A DNA stretch of 64,000 nucleotides, from contig NZ_JACHXR010000004.1 in assembly GCF_014192275.1 (NCBI RefSeq), positions 124,001 to 188,000 on the forward strand, read 5' to 3'. Source of the DNA: Halomonas stenophila (GTDB lineage: Bacteria; Pseudomonadota; Gammaproteobacteria; Pseudomonadales; Halomonadaceae). The notes below the pieces were generated by a model, which ran no database searches, had not been told where the DNA came from, and saw only the letters and a program-made list of their open reading frames with translations. The translations under genes were made by a program, and so were the position numbers. Below are positions 33,549 through 43,015 of the stretch, one piece after another (position 1 is the first letter of the stretch; every line of letters begins with the position of its first letter).

Positions 33549-35210
33549 GTGACGAACAACCACAAAGCTCCAGAGGCGGCCGCGCCTTCCGAGGGCATAC
33601 CCGCCCCCGAAGGCCCGGCCAACCTCATCGATACCGACTACGTGATCGGCCAGGACAACATCACCGCCAGCCCCCTGGGGATCAACCTCGACCTGCATGG
33701 CAAGGTCTTCACCTTCTCCTCGCTGGTGATCCTGTTCTTCGTGATCGTCACCCTGGCCTTGCAGGACCAGGTGGAACCGATCTTCAATGCCATGTTCAGC
33801 TTCCTCACCGGGAACCTGGCATGGTTCTTCCTGCTGGCGGCCAACATCTTCGTGGTGTTGTCCATCGTGTTGATCTTCACCCCGCTCGCGAAGGTTCGGA
33901 TCGGCGGCGCCCACGCCACCCCGGACTTCAGCTACCTGGGCTGGTTCTCCATGCTGTTCGCCGCCGGCATGGGCATCGGCCTGATGTTCTATGGCGTCTC
34001 CGAGCCGATCACGCACTTCGACACTGCCATCGGCGGCACTGCCATGGAGGACGGGGTGCGCACCGACTGGTCGCCGCTGGGCGCGGCCGCCGGCAACCAG
34101 GAGGGCGCCATCTCGCTGGGCATGGCCGCCACCATCTTCCACTGGGGCCTTCACCCCTGGGGCATCTACGCGGTGGTGGCGCTCGCCCTGGCGCTGTTCT
34201 CCTACAACAAGGGCCTGCCGCTGACCATGCGCTCGATCTTCTACCCCATCCTGGGGGAGCGCATCTGGGGCTGGCCGGGCCATGTCATCGACATCCTGGC
34301 GGTGTTCGCCACCCTGTTCGGGCTGGCCACCTCCCTGGGGCTGGGTGCCACCCAGGCCACGGCGGGGCTGGGCTACCTGTTCGGCGTCCCCGCCACCAAC
34401 ACCACCATGGTGCTACTGATCATGGGCATCACCGCCGTGGCGCTGGGCTCGGTGGTGCTCGGCGTCGAGAAGGGGGTACAGCGCCTCTCCCAGTTCAACA
34501 TGATCCTGGCTGCCCTGCTCCTGCTGTTCGTGATCGCCGTCGGCCCGACCCTGATGATCGCCACCGGCTTCTTCGAGAACCTGCTCTCCTACGCCGTGAA
34601 CCTCCCGGCGCTCTCCAACCCCTTCGGCCGTGAAGACGCCAACTTCTCCCAAGGCTGGACCGCCTTCTATTGGGCCTGGTGGATCGCCTGGTCGCCCTTC
34701 GTCGGCATGTTCATCGCCCGGGTCTCCCGCGGCCGCACCGTGCGCGAGTTCCTGATCGCCGTGCTGTTGGTGCCGTCCATCGTCTCGGTGCTGTGGATGA
34801 CCTCCTTCGGCGGCACCGCCATCGACCAGGCCGTCAACCAGGGCTTCGACGGCGTCCGGGAGGCGGCGCTGGAGCTGCAGCTCTTCCAGATGCTCGGCCA
34901 GCTGCCGCTGACCGCGATCACCTCCTTCGTGGCCATCGTGCTGGTGATGGTGTTCTTCATCACCTCCTCGGACTCCGGGTCGCTGGTGATCGACTCCATC
35001 ACCGCCGGCGGCAAGGTCGACGCGCCCAAGCCCCAACGCATCTTCTGGGCGATCATCGAGGGTGCCGTCGCCATCGCCCTGCTGCTGGGCGGCGGCCTGA
35101 CCGCCCTGCAGACGGCGGTGATCACCACCGGCCTGCCCTTCACCCTGGTCCTGCTGGCGGCCTGCTACGCCATCGTCAAGGGCCTGATGAGCGAGCCCAG
35201 GAGCGCCTGA
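33549..35210 (+). CDS. BCCT-family betaine/choline/carnitine transporter
   Basis: A 553-residue secondary carrier with twelve predicted helices. The family's glycine-rich helix motif is GMGIGLMFYGVSEPI (about residues 138-152), and the aromatic substrate-box helix is WTAFYWAWWIAWSPFVGMF, followed by ISRVSRG-like VSRGRTVREF. TSSDSGSLVIDSI marks helix 10. A hydrophilic N-terminus of about 55 residues precedes the first helix, and no long C-terminal osmosensing tail is present. It lies 42 bases after the UspA gene. It takes up quaternary ammonium solutes with sodium; the exact substrate is unknown. Confidence 0.92.
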   Translation: MTNNHKAPEAAAPSEGIPAPEGPANLIDTDYVIGQDNITASPLGINLDLHGKVFTFSSLVILFFVIVTLALQDQVEPIFNAMFSFLTGNLAWFFLLAANIFVVLSIVLIFTPLAKVRIGGAHATPDFSYLGWFSMLFAAGMGIGLMFYGVSEPITHFDTAIGGTAMEDGVRTDWSPLGAAAGNQEGAISLGMAATIFHWGLHPWGIYAVVALALALFSYNKGLPLTMRSIFYPILGERIWGWPGHVIDILAVFATLFGLATSLGLGATQATAGLGYLFGVPATNTTMVLLIMGITAVALGSVVLGVEKGVQRLSQFNMILAALLLLFVIAVGPTLMIATGFFENLLSYAVNLPALSNPFGREDANFSQGWTAFYWAWWIAWSPFVGMFIARVSRGRTVREFLIAVLLVPSIVSVLWMTSFGGTAIDQAVNQGFDGVREAALELQLFQMLGQLPLTAITSFVAIVLVMVFFITSSDSGSLVIDSITAGGKVDAPKPQRIFWAIIEGAVAIALLLGGGLTALQTAVITTGLPFTLVLLAACYAIVKGLMSEPRSA

Positions 35211-35237
35211 CCGTCGACCCGTAGTTTCGACCCCCAC

Positions 35238-35263
35238 GAAAGGCGGCCCGCGGGTCGCCTTTC
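35238..35263 (+). terminator. Rho-independent terminator after the BCCT gene
   Basis: The stem GAAAGGCG / CGCCTTTC with an inner GC-rich stem, followed by TCGTTGT, lies 28 bases after the stop. Confidence 0.75.
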
Positions 35264-35323
35264 TCGTTGTCGACCGGCCCCTCGCCGACGACTGCTCGCA
35301 GCGAGCGGCCCGGACAGGGGCGG

Positions 35324-35386
35324 TGTCGACGGTTCGCTACACCGGGTGTCACTCGACAGCGGGCGATGTCGACGGTTCGCTACACC
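35324..35386. repeat. Direct repeat of TGTCGACGGTTCGCTACACC
   Basis: The 20-base unit occurs exactly at 35324-35343 and 35367-35386, 43 bases apart, each followed by a GGGTG/CGGTG sequence. It lies in the gap between the BCCT gene and the exopolysaccharide operon. No coding sense is apparent. Confidence 0.75.
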
Positions 35387-35783
35387 CGGTGTTGCCGGGC
35401 GTCGATCGCCCCTCCGCCGGAGCCCCCTGTGGCCTCCCCCGGTCGCCCCCCGGCCCCCATATGGCGGGGCTTGCGGCGAGAGCGGCGTCCCGGCATGGCG
35501 CCTTCCCTTCCCACCGGTTCTGGCCCCCGGAAGCTCGCCTCGCCCCTGAACCAAAGCCCAAGCTGTTGCCTAGAGGCGACGGATTTCATCCCCTCCGGCC
35601 TCTTCCTTCCTTTCACGCCTTATCAACTCACCACGCAATAGCCTGATAGTAAAGAGAATTTCTTTATTGGCGCGATTATTGCTCCCTTACCGGCATACAC
35701 ACGTTTGCATTCACTCCTCGTTGTCCATCGAGACACGAGGCAACGCAGAACGTTCACGCCCAAGACAAGGAGCAACGACGCCC
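35387..35783 (+). promoter_or_regulatory. Leader region of the exopolysaccharide operon
   Basis: There is no convincing gene. The first 200 bases are C-rich. From about 35620 the sequence turns AT-rich with AAAGAGAATTTCTTT (35651-35665, a small palindrome) and ATTGGCGCGATTATTGC, a probable promoter zone. The segment before the first gene ends with AAGGAGC (35767-35773) as its ribosome site. Confidence 0.45.
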
Positions 35784-37130
35784 ATGAAGATCACCATCTT
35801 CGGTTCCGGATATGTAGGACTCGTCACTGGCGCCTGCCTCGCCGAGGTCGGCCACGAGGTGATGTGCGTCGATGTGGACGCCGACAAGGTGGCCCGCCTC
35901 AGCCAGGGCGAGGTGCCGATCTACGAGCCGGGGCTCGAGGCGCTGATCCACGAGAACCTGGAGGAGGGTCGGCTGCACTTCACCAATGATGCCAAGGCGG
36001 CGGTCGATTTCGGTCAGCTCCAGTTCATCGCCGTGGGCACGCCCTCCGACGAGGACGGCAGCGCCGACCTGACCCATGTGCTGAAGGTCGCCGAGACCAT
36101 CGCCACCCACATGACCGAGTACCGCATCATCGTCGACAAGTCGACGGTGCCGGTGGGGACCGCCAGCAAGGTCGAGCGGACGGTCGCCGCGACCCTCGAG
36201 GCCCGTGGCGTGGACCTCGAGTTTGACGTCTGCTCCAACCCCGAGTTCCTCAAGGAAGGCGCCGCCATCGAGGACTTCTCGCGCGGCTCGCGCATCGTGG
36301 TGGGCACCGAGTCCGAGCGCGTCCGCAAGGTCATGCGCGAGTGCTACGGCCCCTACAACCGCCAGCGCGACAAGCTGATGTTCATGGGCGTGCGCAGTGC
36401 CGAGCTGACCAAGTACGCCGCCAACGCCATGCTGGCCACCAAGATCAGCTTCATCAACGAGATCGCCAACCTCTCCGAGCGACTGGGCGCCGACATCGAG
36501 GAGGTACGCCACGGCATCGGCAGCGACCCGCGCATCGGCTACCACTTCATCTATCCGGGCTGCGGCTACGGCGGCTCCTGCTTCCCCAAGGACGTCAAGG
36601 CGCTGGCGCACACCTCCGAGGCGGCCGGCTACCCCGCCGAGCTGATCACTGCCGTCGAGCGGGTCAACGCGCGCCAGAAGAGCCGCCTGTTCGAGATGCT
36701 CAGCCAGGCCTTCAACGGCGACCTGGCCGGCAAGACCATCGCGCTGTGGGGCCTGGCCTTCAAGCCCAATACCGACGACATGCGCGAGGCCCCCAGTCGC
36801 GCCCTGATGGAGGCGCTGTGGCAGGCCGGAGCCCGGGTGCAAGCCTATGATCCCGAGGCCGCCGAGGAATGCCTGCGCATCTATGGCAACCGCAACGACC
36901 TGGACGTGACCGAGCATCGTGACGAGACCCTCGAGGGCGCCCATGCCCTGGTCATCTGCACCGAGTGGAAGGCCTTCCGTACCGTCGACTTCGCCAAGCT
37001 GCGCGAGCGGCTGATCGAGCCGGTGGTGGTCGATGGCCGCAACCTCTTCTCGCCCCAGAGCGCCCGGGAGGCCGGACTCACCTACTACGCCATCGGCCGA
37101 GGCGCCTCCGTCCGTCCCGTCGTGTCCTGA
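35784..37130 (+). CDS. ugd: UDP-glucose 6-dehydrogenase
   Basis: A 448-residue NAD-dependent dehydrogenase that makes UDP-glucuronate. It has the Rossmann start [34 protein letters not shown], the catalytic lysine region (Lys210 in [14 protein letters not shown]) and the catalytic Cys266 in [11 protein letters not shown]. These are Ugd-type motifs: AlgD (GDP-mannose dehydrogenase) has NPEFLREST and GGSCLPKD at the same places. It is the first gene of the synthase operon, 11 bases before the Alg8-like gene. That makes UDP-GlcA the probable polymer precursor. Confidence 0.88.
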   Translation: MKITIFGSGYVGLVTGACLAEVGHEVMCVDVDADKVARLSQGEVPIYEPGLEALIHENLEEGRLHFTNDAKAAVDFGQLQFIAVGTPSDEDGSADLTHVLKVAETIATHMTEYRIIVDKSTVPVGTASKVERTVAATLEARGVDLEFDVCSNPEFLKEGAAIEDFSRGSRIVVGTESERVRKVMRECYGPYNRQRDKLMFMGVRSAELTKYAANAMLATKISFINEIANLSERLGADIEEVRHGIGSDPRIGYHFIYPGCGYGGSCFPKDVKALAHTSEAAGYPAELITAVERVNARQKSRLFEMLSQAFNGDLAGKTIALWGLAFKPNTDDMREAPSRALMEALWQAGARVQAYDPEAAEECLRIYGNRNDLDVTEHRDETLEGAHALVICTEWKAFRTVDFAKLRERLIEPVVVDGRNLFSPQSAREAGLTYYAIGRGASVRPVVS

Positions 37131-37141
37131 GAGGCATCGAT

Positions 37142-39079
37142 ATGTCGAAGCTCCCAGACCACACTTCCGTCGCCAGCAAGGCGACGGAGCTGACCGCCCT
37201 GCTGCTGCTGCTGGCCCTGCTGGTGGTGCTGCTCACCGAGCTGCCGTCGGAGGTCTTCTCCCCGGCGTCGAAGAGCTTCTTCTTCGCCATCGGGGTCGTC
37301 GGTGCCTGGCGCTACTCCTGGTGGTTCGCCCAGGCCCTGCGCTCGGTGTGGTACAACCGGCGCATCTTCCCGCAGCTGAGGGCCGCGGCGGATGCCGCCG
37401 GAGCCGTCGCCAGGCCCAGCGAACTGTACGTGCTGTGCACCTCGTTTCGCATCGACCCCGACGTCAGCTACCGGGTCTACGAGGCCCTGGTGCGCGAGGT
37501 CCGGGACTACGGGGTACCGACGACGATCTTCGCCTCGCTGTCCGACCGCACCGACGTCGACATCATCACCCACGTGATGGAGGACCTCGGCTGGCCGGAC
37601 AACGTCGAGCTGCGCTACATGTTCCAGAAGGGCGACGGCAAGCGCTCCGCGATGGCCGAGGTGCTGCGTGCCATCTCGCGCCGCGCGCCGGCGCCGGACG
37701 CCCTGCTGGTCTCGATGGACGGGGACATCCTGCTCGAGCCGGACACCCTGTCCCGCTCGCTGTCCTTCTTCCAGAGCAACGAGGACCTGGGGGCACTGAC
37801 CACCAACAACAGCGCCATCGTGACCGGCGGCGATGTCACCAAGGAATGGTACGACCTTCGCTACGCCCAGCGTCACCTGGTGATGAGCTCGCTGTCGGTG
37901 TCGCGGCGCCTGCTGGTACTGACCGGCCGCTACAGTGCCTTCCGCCTCGACCTGGCCACTCATCCGAGCTTCATCGAGCTGGTGGAGAACGACCATGTCG
38001 AGCACTGGCGCTTCGGCAACTTCAAGTTCCTCTCGGGGGACGACAAGTCCACCTGGTACTGGCTGCTCAAGAACGGCTGGCGGATGCTCTACCTCCCGGA
38101 TGTCTACGTCTCCGGGTTCGAGGAGCTGCCGGATCGCCGCCGCTTCTTCAAGTCGACCACCGACCTGATGCGTCGCTGGTACGGCAACATGCTGCGGACC
38201 AGCGGCCGGGCGATCGCCCTGGGCCCCCGCCCGATGGGCATCTTCACCTGGTGGAGCCTGGTCGACCAGCGGCTCTCCATGTGGACGACCCTGATCGGCC
38301 CCATGGTGGCGATCCTGGTGACGCTGTTCGTGCGCCCGTCGTTCATCTTCGCCTATGCGCTGTGGATCCTGTTCACGCGCAGCATCTCGACGCTGATCCT
38401 GGCCTGGCAGCGCGGTCGTTTCAGCCTACTGTGGATCCCGCTGATCTACTACAACCAGGTCTTCGGGGCCCTGCTCAAGACCTATGTCAGCTTCCGTTTC
38501 AATCGCCAGAAGTGGTCGCGCCAGGGGATCTCCGCCGGCGAGCCCAGCGACCCGGTCGCCGTCAGCCGACAGCGACGCATGGGGCACGTGCTGCATGGCT
38601 TCTTCGTCGCCGTGATGCTCTACGTGCTGCTGCTTGCCACCGGCGTGCTGCAGCCTCCCGATCGCATCGCCATGGCCATCCTGCAAGGCCCGGTCCCCGG
38701 CGAGGCGCAGGCCGCGAGCGAGACGCCGGGCGCGGGAACGGCCAACCGCTGGCTGGCGATGACCCTTGCCGATGGCTCGGCCAGCGGCGCCGTCATGCTG
38801 CCGCCGGAACGCCTGAGGCTGGACGAGGGCCTGCTCGAGATCTTGGCCACCACCGACCGCATGAGAACCGAGCGCCTGACGGGGGCGGCCGGCGACCGGA
38901 CGACCACGCTGGAGATCAGCCCCGCGCTGGCCCGCCATATCCGCGACGCCAATGGTCGCCCCCTCGACGGCAGCGGGCTCGCGACCTGCAGCGCGTCGCC
39001 GGGCTGCGCCCTCGCGCTCGACGACCGCACGGTGAGCCTCGTCGACCTGAACATCAGAGTGCAACCGGGCCGCTCCTGA
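37142..39079 (+). CDS. alg8: Alg8-like processive glycosyltransferase with periplasmic C-terminal extension
   Basis: A 645-residue inner-membrane GT2 polymerase. Two N-terminal helices precede the GT-A domain (VLCTSFRIDPDVSYRVYEAL at about 98; the DGD metal/nucleotide motif at 193-195; GDDKSTWYWLLKNGWRMLY at about 299; RRWYGNMLRT at 344). Further helices follow. The pattern ALGPRPMGIFTWW and FRFNRQKWSRQ is specific to the Alg8 group. Unlike Pseudomonas Alg8, an extra helix (about 495-515) leads to a 120-residue extension outside the membrane with no domain I can name. It acts with the PilZ protein encoded next. Confidence 0.88.
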   Translation: MSKLPDHTSVASKATELTALLLLLALLVVLLTELPSEVFSPASKSFFFAIGVVGAWRYSWWFAQALRSVWYNRRIFPQLRAAADAAGAVARPSELYVLCTSFRIDPDVSYRVYEALVREVRDYGVPTTIFASLSDRTDVDIITHVMEDLGWPDNVELRYMFQKGDGKRSAMAEVLRAISRRAPAPDALLVSMDGDILLEPDTLSRSLSFFQSNEDLGALTTNNSAIVTGGDVTKEWYDLRYAQRHLVMSSLSVSRRLLVLTGRYSAFRLDLATHPSFIELVENDHVEHWRFGNFKFLSGDDKSTWYWLLKNGWRMLYLPDVYVSGFEELPDRRRFFKSTTDLMRRWYGNMLRTSGRAIALGPRPMGIFTWWSLVDQRLSMWTTLIGPMVAILVTLFVRPSFIFAYALWILFTRSISTLILAWQRGRFSLLWIPLIYYNQVFGALLKTYVSFRFNRQKWSRQGISAGEPSDPVAVSRQRRMGHVLHGFFVAVMLYVLLLATGVLQPPDRIAMAILQGPVPGEAQAASETPGAGTANRWLAMTLADGSASGAVMLPPERLRLDEGLLEILATTDRMRTERLTGAAGDRTTTLEISPALARHIRDANGRPLDGSGLATCSASPGCALALDDRTVSLVDLNIRVQPGRS

Positions 39080-39120
39080 AGACGCAGGCAGGAGCCAGGA
39101 GACCCTCTTAGGAGACACCC

Positions 39121-40692
39121 ATGACCGACTATTACGCCGATGATCACGAACGCAGCGAGCCCACGCTGGGCGGTCAGCGAGACGACTCGCCACCCCCCCC
39201 GGAGAGCCACCCGGCCAAGCATCGCCCGCAGACACCGGGCGAGGGCATCGCCCACGAGCGCCGTGACGAGCGGCGCTATATCCGCGTGGCCCGGACCTTC
39301 CAGGTCAAGATGGAGGACGGCACCCGCTTCGACGGGGTCGATCTCTCCCAGGGTGGCTTCGCGATCCACAGCGAGCGCCCCATCCGCACCGGGGCCAAGA
39401 TCAAGGCCTCCCTGCTGATCCTGGCGGGCGGTGCCGAGCTGATCATTCCCGTGTCCGCCGAGTGCCGGCATTGCACGGCGACGGCTCAGGGCCGAAGCCA
39501 TACCGTGGGCTTCGAGATCACCGATATCGCCCCGGGCCACCTCGAGCTCCTGCGCCGCGTGATCCGCGCGAGCCTGAGCGGCCGCGAGGTCGACGTGGAG
39601 GGCCTGATGGCCGGCGAGGACCCCCAGACGCCGCGCAAGCGCCGCAGCGGGGCGGGTATGACCACGCCCCAGTCCGCCCAGCGCCCGCCCAAGCCGCTGG
39701 GCCGTTATGTGGCACTGTTCATGGCCTTCGGCGTGCTGGCCCTGGTGGCGGCCGCCACGGCCTATCGCAACTTCATGCTGATCGAGCCGAACTTCGCCGC
39801 GGTGACGGCCCCGCGGATCGACATCCGGGCCCCGGGGCCGGGCATCCTCCAGGCCCATGACCTCCAGGCCGGCGACCGCGTTGAACGGGACGCGAATCTG
39901 ACCAGCGTCAAGAACGTCGACCTGGAGTCGGACCTGATCCTGGCCACGGCGGCCCAGCGCTTCAACAGCCAGCTGATCGAGAACCTGCAGAGCAGCCTCG
40001 ACTCCGGCAGCGGCCAGGTCAGCCTGGCCAACTCCGCCGAGCCGGCGAGCGGCGAGGCGATGAGCTTCGAGACAGTGCCCCCCGAGGTCGCCCGCGCTCG
40101 CATCGACCAGTTCGAGACCGCCCGTGACTTCCAGAGCTCGCGCATCGCCGCCCTGGAGGCCCGGCAGTCCCAGAACGAGATCTATAGTCCCTGCGACTGC
40201 CTGGTGGCCTGGGCCCTGAGCAGCTCCGACGGCACCTACATCAACGAGAGCGAGCGGGTCATGACGCTCATCCGCACCGGCGAGAACGACATCATGGTCG
40301 AGGCCCTGGTGCACATGGACGACATCGACAACATCGATCCCAACCAGAAGGCCTATATCTCGCTGCCGCACACCTCGGGGCCGATCAGTGCCCGCGTGCG
40401 CAGCGTGGCCCTCGACATCGAGCGCCAGCCGCGTGCCGGCTTCCCCAGCTGGGTCCGTCAGCAGCAGAACGTGGCCAGCGTGCTGCTGGTGCCGGAGAAG
40501 CCGCTGCCGGCGGACGCCGTCGGTACGCCGGTCGACGTTCGCTTCACCGAGGCCCCGCTGATCGGCACCACCGCCGAGTGGATCTGGCAGGGCGGGCGCG
40601 CCGTCGGCCAGCTGTTCGGTGGCATCTTCAACCTGTTCACCGGCGACGACCCAGAGGACCAGCGCAGCGACACCCTCAGCCAGACCGGCTGA
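39121..40692 (+). CDS. alg44: Alg44-like PilZ/HlyD co-polymerase (c-di-GMP receptor)
   Basis: A 523-residue membrane protein. A PilZ domain at about residues 45-150 carries the c-di-GMP-binding R51-x-x-x-R55 and D74-x-S76-x-x-G79 motifs. One helix at about 195-217 (RYVALFMAFGVLALVAAATAY) is followed by a periplasmic HlyD-like region (IRAPGPGILQAHDLQAGDRV) with a short coiled-coil hairpin, and a lipoyl-like half containing IYSPCDCLVAWAL. This is the Alg44 layout, which couples c-di-GMP level to polymer synthesis. A Gly/Asp tail closes the protein. Confidence 0.9.
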   Translation: MTDYYADDHERSEPTLGGQRDDSPPPPESHPAKHRPQTPGEGIAHERRDERRYIRVARTFQVKMEDGTRFDGVDLSQGGFAIHSERPIRTGAKIKASLLILAGGAELIIPVSAECRHCTATAQGRSHTVGFEITDIAPGHLELLRRVIRASLSGREVDVEGLMAGEDPQTPRKRRSGAGMTTPQSAQRPPKPLGRYVALFMAFGVLALVAAATAYRNFMLIEPNFAAVTAPRIDIRAPGPGILQAHDLQAGDRVERDANLTSVKNVDLESDLILATAAQRFNSQLIENLQSSLDSGSGQVSLANSAEPASGEAMSFETVPPEVARARIDQFETARDFQSSRIAALEARQSQNEIYSPCDCLVAWALSSSDGTYINESERVMTLIRTGENDIMVEALVHMDDIDNIDPNQKAYISLPHTSGPISARVRSVALDIERQPRAGFPSWVRQQQNVASVLLVPEKPLPADAVGTPVDVRFTEAPLIGTTAEWIWQGGRAVGQLFGGIFNLFTGDDPEDQRSDTLSQTG

Positions 40693-40757
40693 GCCCGTCC
40701 GCAGCGTCCAACTGAAGACCGCGGCCGCCCGCCGGGCGGCCCCGACCGGAGCCCGAT

Positions 40758-41648
40758 ATGTCTCACGACACTCTCCCGAACGGCAAGCGTCACCTCGCCA
40801 TGCTGATGGCGGCCCTGCTCCCCGGCCTGGCCACCCCGGCCCTGGCCGAGAGCGCTGACGGCAAGAACCTGTCGGTGCCCAGCGAATCGGCCTGCTCGAC
40901 CCGCTATCCGCTGGTCGCCTCCCCCGCGCCCGCGCCGCAGGCCGAGGATGCCAAGGCCGCCGTGCGTGACGGCTTCGGCACCCAGAAGGATTGGGGTACC
41001 GAGGACAACGTCGCGCTGCTCTCGGCCAGCGAGACCGGCCTCGACGAGCCCGGCCTGCGGATCCTCTATCCCGAGGGCACCTCGTCTCCCGGCGATACCG
41101 AGAAGGGGGGGGCCGGTTTCTATGCGGCGCCCGACGCCCTGGACGGCGCCGAGCGCGCCTGCCTCCAGTACCGGGTCCGCTTCGAGCCGGGCTTCGACTT
41201 CGTCAAGGGCGGCAAGCTGCCCGGCCTGTTCGGCGGCGAGGCCCCCAGCGGCGGCGAGGAGGCCGACGGCGAGAACGGCTTCTCGATGCGCTACATGTGG
41301 CGCGAGAACGGCCAGGGCGAACTCTACGAGTACGCCGTCAACCAGGACAAGGAATACGGCAAGTCGGTGGGCCGGGGCCTGTGGAGCTTCCCTACCGGGC
41401 AGTGGGTGTCCCTCGAGCAGGAGATCATCCTCAACGACCCCGGCCAGGCCAACGGCGTGGCCCGCGTGTGGGTGGACGGGCGACCGATCCTCGAGCAGCG
41501 GGGCATCACCTATCGCACCAGCGAGGCGGTGACCATCGACGGCCTGATGTTCTCCACCTTCTTCGGTGGAGATGGCGAGGACTGGCGCACGCCCCGTGAC
41601 CAGCATGCCGACTTCGCCGGCTTCCGCTTCTATGCCCCCCGATCCTGA
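40758..41648 (+). CDS. PL14-type polysaccharide lyase, exported
   Basis: A 296-residue periplasmic or secreted protein with a signal peptide ending PALA (residue 30). The core matches the PL14 beta-jelly-roll family: LRILYPEGTSSPGDTEKGGAGFY, CLQYRVRFEPGFDFVKGGKLPG, GFSMRYMWRENGQGELYEY, RVWVDGRPIL and MFSTFFGGDGEDWRTPRDQ. PL14 includes glucuronan and alginate lyases. Within a synthase operon it would trim or release misrouted polymer, as AlgL does for alginate. A PL14 gene is not part of classical alginate operons. Confidence 0.8.
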   Translation: MSHDTLPNGKRHLAMLMAALLPGLATPALAESADGKNLSVPSESACSTRYPLVASPAPAPQAEDAKAAVRDGFGTQKDWGTEDNVALLSASETGLDEPGLRILYPEGTSSPGDTEKGGAGFYAAPDALDGAERACLQYRVRFEPGFDFVKGGKLPGLFGGEAPSGGEEADGENGFSMRYMWRENGQGELYEYAVNQDKEYGKSVGRGLWSFPTGQWVSLEQEIILNDPGQANGVARVWVDGRPILEQRGITYRTSEAVTIDGLMFSTFFGGDGEDWRTPRDQHADFAGFRFYAPRS

Positions 41649-41705
41649 CCGGCCCGACGGGCCGCGCCGACGGCCCGTCCCGACACCGCTTCACAAGGAG
41701 CTCCG

Positions 41706-42971
41706 ATGCCCATGACCCAGTTCACCGGCCTTCGCCGCGCCTCCCTGCCCCAGCGTCTGCTTTCGGGGCTGTCCCTGGCCCTGTGCGGCCTGGGCGCGGG
41801 GGGGCTCCCCGCGGCTCAGGCGATGACGCTCGAGGAGCGAGCCGAGCTCGACCTCTCCGAGTACAAGGTGACGGCGCCGGATGCCTCGTACCTCGATGTC
41901 GAGGCGCGTATGACGCTGCTCGAGGACGTCGACAACGCCATCCTGCTGCAGGAGATCGACAAGCTGTCGACGGGGACCAGCTGCCAGCAGCTGCTCGCCT
42001 ACGATCCCATCGACACGCGGATGCGGATCCCGGGCTACTACCCGAGTCCCGAGGAATGGGAGCTGGCCTCGGAGCCCCTCTTCCAGTTCGAGGACAGCGT
42101 CTCCCAGCTCGCTGGCAGCTACGTGGCCACCGGCGATGACTACTACGCCGAATGCCTGGTGCGCTTCCTCGACAAGTGGGCCCAGGAGGACGCCCTGACC
42201 AACTACTACTACGACCCCATCGAGCCCCAGGCCTGGTTCGCCACCGAATCGATGATCTTCGCGGCCGCCATGGCCTACTCGGTGGTCCGGCCCGAGATCG
42301 AGGGCATGCAGGAGGAACGGAAGCGCATCGAGGCCTGGCTCAACGACCTGGCCCACCAGCATGCCGCCATCCCCGGTCAATCGATCGGTAGCTGCTGCAA
42401 TAACCACTTCTACCGCCGCGCCCTCTACGGCACCATGGTCGGCGTGCTGACCGAGGACGACGAGCTGTTCCGCTTCGGCGTCAGCGCCATCTACTCGGCC
42501 CTGCACGACCTCACCGAGGAAGGCGCCCTGCCCCTGGAGGTGTCCCGCGGCCGGCGCGCGACGCACTACCAGAACTATGCCCTGCTCTACCTGATCACCA
42601 ACATGCAGATCATCTCCCGTCAGGGCTACGACATCTTCGATCTGGAGGTAGAGGGCAACACCATCCACGACGCGGTGGACTTCGCCCTGGAAATCTTCGA
42701 GGACCCGGCGGCCCTGGGCGATATGGCGCCCCTCGAGCAGTACACCGGCTTCCTCAAGGACAACCAGTACTTCTCCTGGATGGAGATCTACCAGACCCGC
42801 TACCACGACCCGCAGATCGCCGAGTTCATCCGCCGGATGCGCCCCATCTACAACCGCAGTGCCGGTGGCTACATCACGCTCTACTTCATGGAGCCCGATG
42901 CACAGCGGAATATCGTCATGGATGAAAAGCAGCGCGAGGACGCCGCGTTCAAGGGCCTGGGAGAGCAGTGA
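41706..42971 (+). CDS. PL5-type (AlgL-like) polysaccharide lyase, exported
   Basis: A 421-residue protein with a signal peptide ending PAAQA (about residue 38). The alpha/alpha-barrel of PL5 is visible in CNNHFYRRALYGTMVGVL, with an Asn-Asn-His catalytic region, and in LPLEVSRGRRATHYQNYALLYL, with the Arg and His-Tyr region. Some PL5 enzymes (for example Stenotrophomonas Smlt1473) cut poly-glucuronate as well as alginate. It is the second lyase in this operon and its stop is 44 bases before the lipoprotein gene. Confidence 0.82.
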   Translation: MPMTQFTGLRRASLPQRLLSGLSLALCGLGAGGLPAAQAMTLEERAELDLSEYKVTAPDASYLDVEARMTLLEDVDNAILLQEIDKLSTGTSCQQLLAYDPIDTRMRIPGYYPSPEEWELASEPLFQFEDSVSQLAGSYVATGDDYYAECLVRFLDKWAQEDALTNYYYDPIEPQAWFATESMIFAAAMAYSVVRPEIEGMQEERKRIEAWLNDLAHQHAAIPGQSIGSCCNNHFYRRALYGTMVGVLTEDDELFRFGVSAIYSALHDLTEEGALPLEVSRGRRATHYQNYALLYLITNMQIISRQGYDIFDLEVEGNTIHDAVDFALEIFEDPAALGDMAPLEQYTGFLKDNQYFSWMEIYQTRYHDPQIAEFIRRMRPIYNRSAGGYITLYFMEPDAQRNIVMDEKQREDAAFKGLGEQ

Positions 42972-43015
42972 TCACTCCCTCGCCCCCATCCATTACTTCG
43001 AGGCAGACCGATACC

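Noticed and set aside
35267..35646. Small open frames between the BCCT gene and ugd
   Set aside because: They are Arg/Pro-rich, overlap one another on both strands, lack ribosome sites and contain the direct repeat; no family resemblance.
35784..37130. First gene of the polysaccharide operon as AlgD (GDP-mannose dehydrogenase)
   Set aside because: The motifs [11 protein letters not shown] and GGSCFPKD are those of UDP-glucose dehydrogenase; AlgD has FLREST and GGSCLPKD.
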